From contig NZ_SODF01000003.1 in assembly GCF_004365875.1 (NCBI RefSeq), positions 729,763 to 793,762 of the forward strand: a stretch of 64,000 bases of DNA, read 5' to 3'. The position numbers and the translations under genes are program-made. Below are positions 62,387-64,000 of the stretch, one piece after another; within the stretch, counting starts at the first letter, position 1; each line of letters starts with the position of its first letter. The notes under the pieces are model-generated. The model saw only the letters and a list, made by a program, of their open reading frames with translations. It did no database searches and was not told the DNA's origin. This DNA is from Kribbella kalugense (lineage in GTDB: Bacteria > Actinomycetota > Actinomycetes > Propionibacteriales > Kribbellaceae).

Positions 62387-62554
62387 CTAGTGTCCCGTAA
62401 GCGATGTGGCTTGAACGATAGCGGTGTTCAGGTGCGTGCATCGCGGTGCTTGGTCAGTGGCCTCGATGCGGAGCATCGTGGGCGCTGGGCAAGTGCCGCG
62501 AGGTGCGTGCCTGGGCGCCGATAGCGTCAAGCCACATCGCTTACGGGACACTAG
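62387..62554. mobile_element. MITE-like element with 28-bp terminal inverted repeats
   Basis: Two perfect 28-bp inverted repeats, each beginning CTAGTGTCCCGTAAGCGATG when read inward (62387-62414 and 62527-62554), bound a 168-bp non-coding element. The inner part has CGATGC-GGA-GCATCG (62463-62477) and two direct copies of CGATAGCG near the repeats. The outer CTAG on both sides may be a duplicated target. It encodes no transposase and must have been moved in trans. It sits directly behind the ribosome binding site of the AI-2E gene. Confidence 0.8.
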
Positions 62555-62568
62555 GCTTGCTGCTGAGA

Positions 62569-63939
62569 CTAGTGCCCGGAGATCCCGGTTCCATGAATGT
62601 GAGCGGCCAACCCCTCGGCCGTCTTCGGCTCGTCGTCGGCCAGCAGACCGACGGCGGCCAGCACGTAGTCCGCGTCCACGCACACTTCCGCGCGCTGCGG
62701 GACGAGCCAGCCCTCCTCCTGCGCGTTCGTGCCGATCGAGCCGAGGATCCGGGCGGCGACCTCCGGCGGGTTGTGCCGCAGCACTCCCCCGGACCCGACC
62801 AGCAGGTCGACCTCGCGCAGGTCCTTGCCCGATCGCTCGATCACCCGGCCGCCAGGTCCGAACACGATCCGCTGCCGGCCAGCATGCCGTCTGAGCGCAA
62901 CCGTCGCCGCCACACTCGCCAACGTCTCGTCGTACGCCTTCTCCCTGTCGCTGTCGGGCAGGTACGCCGGATCGTCGCGCCGGCGGACCGCTGCCGCACG
63001 CAACCCGTCCCCGTCCCCGACCAAGCCCGCCTCGATGCCCGCGGCGACGACCGGTACGGCGCTCCAGCGCATGCCGAGATCGCCTTCGACGGTGCGGGTG
63101 ACCGGGTGGGTGGCGACGACCTCGCGGCCGAGGTTCGCGTCCTCTGGGTCGAGTTCGATCACCGAGTGGACGTCGGTGGTCGCGCCACCGATGTCCACGA
63201 CCGCCACGTCCCCGTGCAACCCGGCCAGCACCTCGACACCCCGCAGTACGACGTCCGGCGTCGCGGCGCGGACCATGCTGGCGAACGACGGGTCGCGGGA
63301 CAGGTTCTTGCCGCCGATCACGTGGGACAGGAACATCTCGCGGATCGCGGCCCGGGCACTGTCCGGGGCGAACACGCCGATCTCGGGGACGACGTTGTCC
63401 GCCAGCACATGCGGTACGCCGGCGTCGGTCAAGGTGGCTGTGATCTCGGCCTGCGCGTCGATGTTGCCCGCGACAACGACCGGTTTCCGCCACTGGTACT
63501 TCGCCAGTGTGATGGCGGCCTTCAGGAGAACCGCGGAGTTGCCGCCGTCCGTCCCGCCGAGCAGGAGGACGACATCAGGGCGATCCTTGCGGAGCTCCTT
63601 CTGACTGGTTGCCGTCAGCCCACCGTTGACGACGGCAACCACCCGTCCGCCGCTGGACAACGCGACCCGCTTCCCGGCCTCCGCGGTCACGAGCTCTTCG
63701 TTGCCCACGACACCGATCCGCAGCCCGCCGCCCGCACTCGAACAGGCCAACACCTCAGCGTTCTTCACACCACGATCGGCGTCTTCGAGTACGACGCGAC
63801 AGGCATGCCACCCATCCATCACGTCGGTGTCGATCGTCGTACGGTGCTCGGCCCGGGCAACCAGGTCACCCGAGCCGATATCAACCGCCACTGCCTTCGT
63901 GAACGTCGACCCGAAGTCAACGGCGACCACCAGGCTCAC
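62569..63939 (-). CDS. MutL family protein (glutamate mutase-associated type)
   Basis: The 456-residue protein has an actin-like ATPase fold: AVDFGSTFTKAVAVD (about residues 6-20), LLLGGTDGGNSAVLL, and AVVDIGGATTDVHSV (about 235-249) as the second phosphate loop. This is the glutamate-mutase MutL family (not the mismatch repair MutL), thought to be a reactivating chaperone for B12-dependent mutases. No mutase subunit gene is in the window. GTG 63939 is chosen because GGGGAG lies 5 bases upstream; GTG 63945 is the alternative. Confidence 0.88.
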   Translation of the reverse strand: MSLVVAVDFGSTFTKAVAVDIGSGDLVARAEHRTTIDTDVMDGWHACRVVLEDADRGVKNAEVLACSSAGGGLRIGVVGNEELVTAEAGKRVALSSGGRVVAVVNGGLTATSQKELRKDRPDVVLLLGGTDGGNSAVLLKAAITLAKYQWRKPVVVAGNIDAQAEITATLTDAGVPHVLADNVVPEIGVFAPDSARAAIREMFLSHVIGGKNLSRDPSFASMVRAATPDVVLRGVEVLAGLHGDVAVVDIGGATTDVHSVIELDPEDANLGREVVATHPVTRTVEGDLGMRWSAVPVVAAGIEAGLVGDGDGLRAAAVRRRDDPAYLPDSDREKAYDETLASVAATVALRRHAGRQRIVFGPGGRVIERSGKDLREVDLLVGSGGVLRHNPPEVAARILGSIGTNAQEEGWLVPQRAEVCVDADYVLAAVGLLADDEPKTAEGLAAHIHGTGISGH

Positions 63940-63952
63940 AAGCACTCCCCGC

Positions 63953-64000
63953 TCAGGACAGTGCGTGGTCCAGGTCTTCGAGGAGGTCGTCCGCGGTCTC
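63953..64000 (-). CDS. C-terminus of a possible trans-sulfuration PLP enzyme (partial)
   Basis: The last 15 codons before TGA at 63953-63955 read ETADDLLEDLDHALS. A VGxExxDDLxxDLxxAL ending is typical of cystathionine gamma-synthase/lyase-type enzymes, so the gene entering from beyond the window may be one. The evidence is only this tail. Confidence 0.4.
   Translation of the reverse strand, partial: ETADDLLEDLDHALS

Overview
The window reads as chromosomal DNA from a high-GC actinobacterium. Supporting signs are the strong GC bias at third codon positions, many GTG starts, several starts that sit 6-8 bases after a -10 box (leaderless transcripts), a mycothiol S-conjugate amidase, a DUF4307 membrane protein, a short-chain Z-isoprenyl diphosphate synthase of the mycobacterial Rv1086 type and a lytic transglycosylase of the soil-actinomycete kind. 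The overall mix resembles Kribbella and other Nocardioidales; that placement is inference. I saw no rRNA, tRNA, CRISPR array, phage module or intact transposase.

Layout. 0-5.7 kb: a small membrane protein, a FadR-type GntR regulator, a leucine-attenuated leuA that lacks the usual allosteric domain, an ABC ATPase, a paralogue of the first membrane protein, an Xre antitoxin beside a wrecked toxin remnant, and a DUF1707 protein. 5.7-15.7 kb: class I and class II fumarases, a DUF402 protein, a spermidine-synthase-like protein, a lytic transglycosylase, PhoH2 behind a highly structured leader, a zinc-ribbon membrane protein, the isoprenyl synthase and a hemolysin III protein. 16-27.6 kb: a serine-triplet repeat protein, a coiled-coil protein, MarR/phosphotransferase, a lipoprotein, two secreted metallopeptidases sharing one C-terminal domain, a DUF255 protein, and an SDR/MarR/nitroreductase unit. 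27.6-32.4 kb: an AbiE type IV toxin-antitoxin locus whose toxin is internally deleted, CopD, Mca, DUF4307 and GreA. 32.4-47 kb: a 1364-residue subtilase with its divergent regulator, a DrrAB-like ABC exporter, two MFS exporters, an adhesin-like protein, MarR with an alpha/beta hydrolase, threonine dehydratase and a phosphotransferase.

47-64 kb: three tandem paralogous HExxH metallopeptidases of unknown role, a three-gene ABC exporter with a MerR/TipAS-type regulator and an amidohydrolase, a 99-bp palindrome, an SDR, a MarR/MFS pair, an unrecognised four-gene cluster (two paralogues, a disordered protein and an 11-residue-repeat protein), an AI-2E family transporter with a 168-bp MITE-like element right behind its ribosome binding site, a MutL family protein and the tail of what may be a trans-sulfuration enzyme.

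Much of the window is regulator-plus-exporter or regulator-plus-enzyme pairs with clear palindromic operators in the divergent or upstream spacers. The items that most deserve a second look are the structured phoH2 leader with a possible pseudoknot, the leuA leader built from a 15-bp duplication in front of a truncated LeuA, two toxin-antitoxin loci that have both lost the toxin but kept the antitoxin, the metallopeptidase trio, the 58.5-61 kb cluster, and the MITE.
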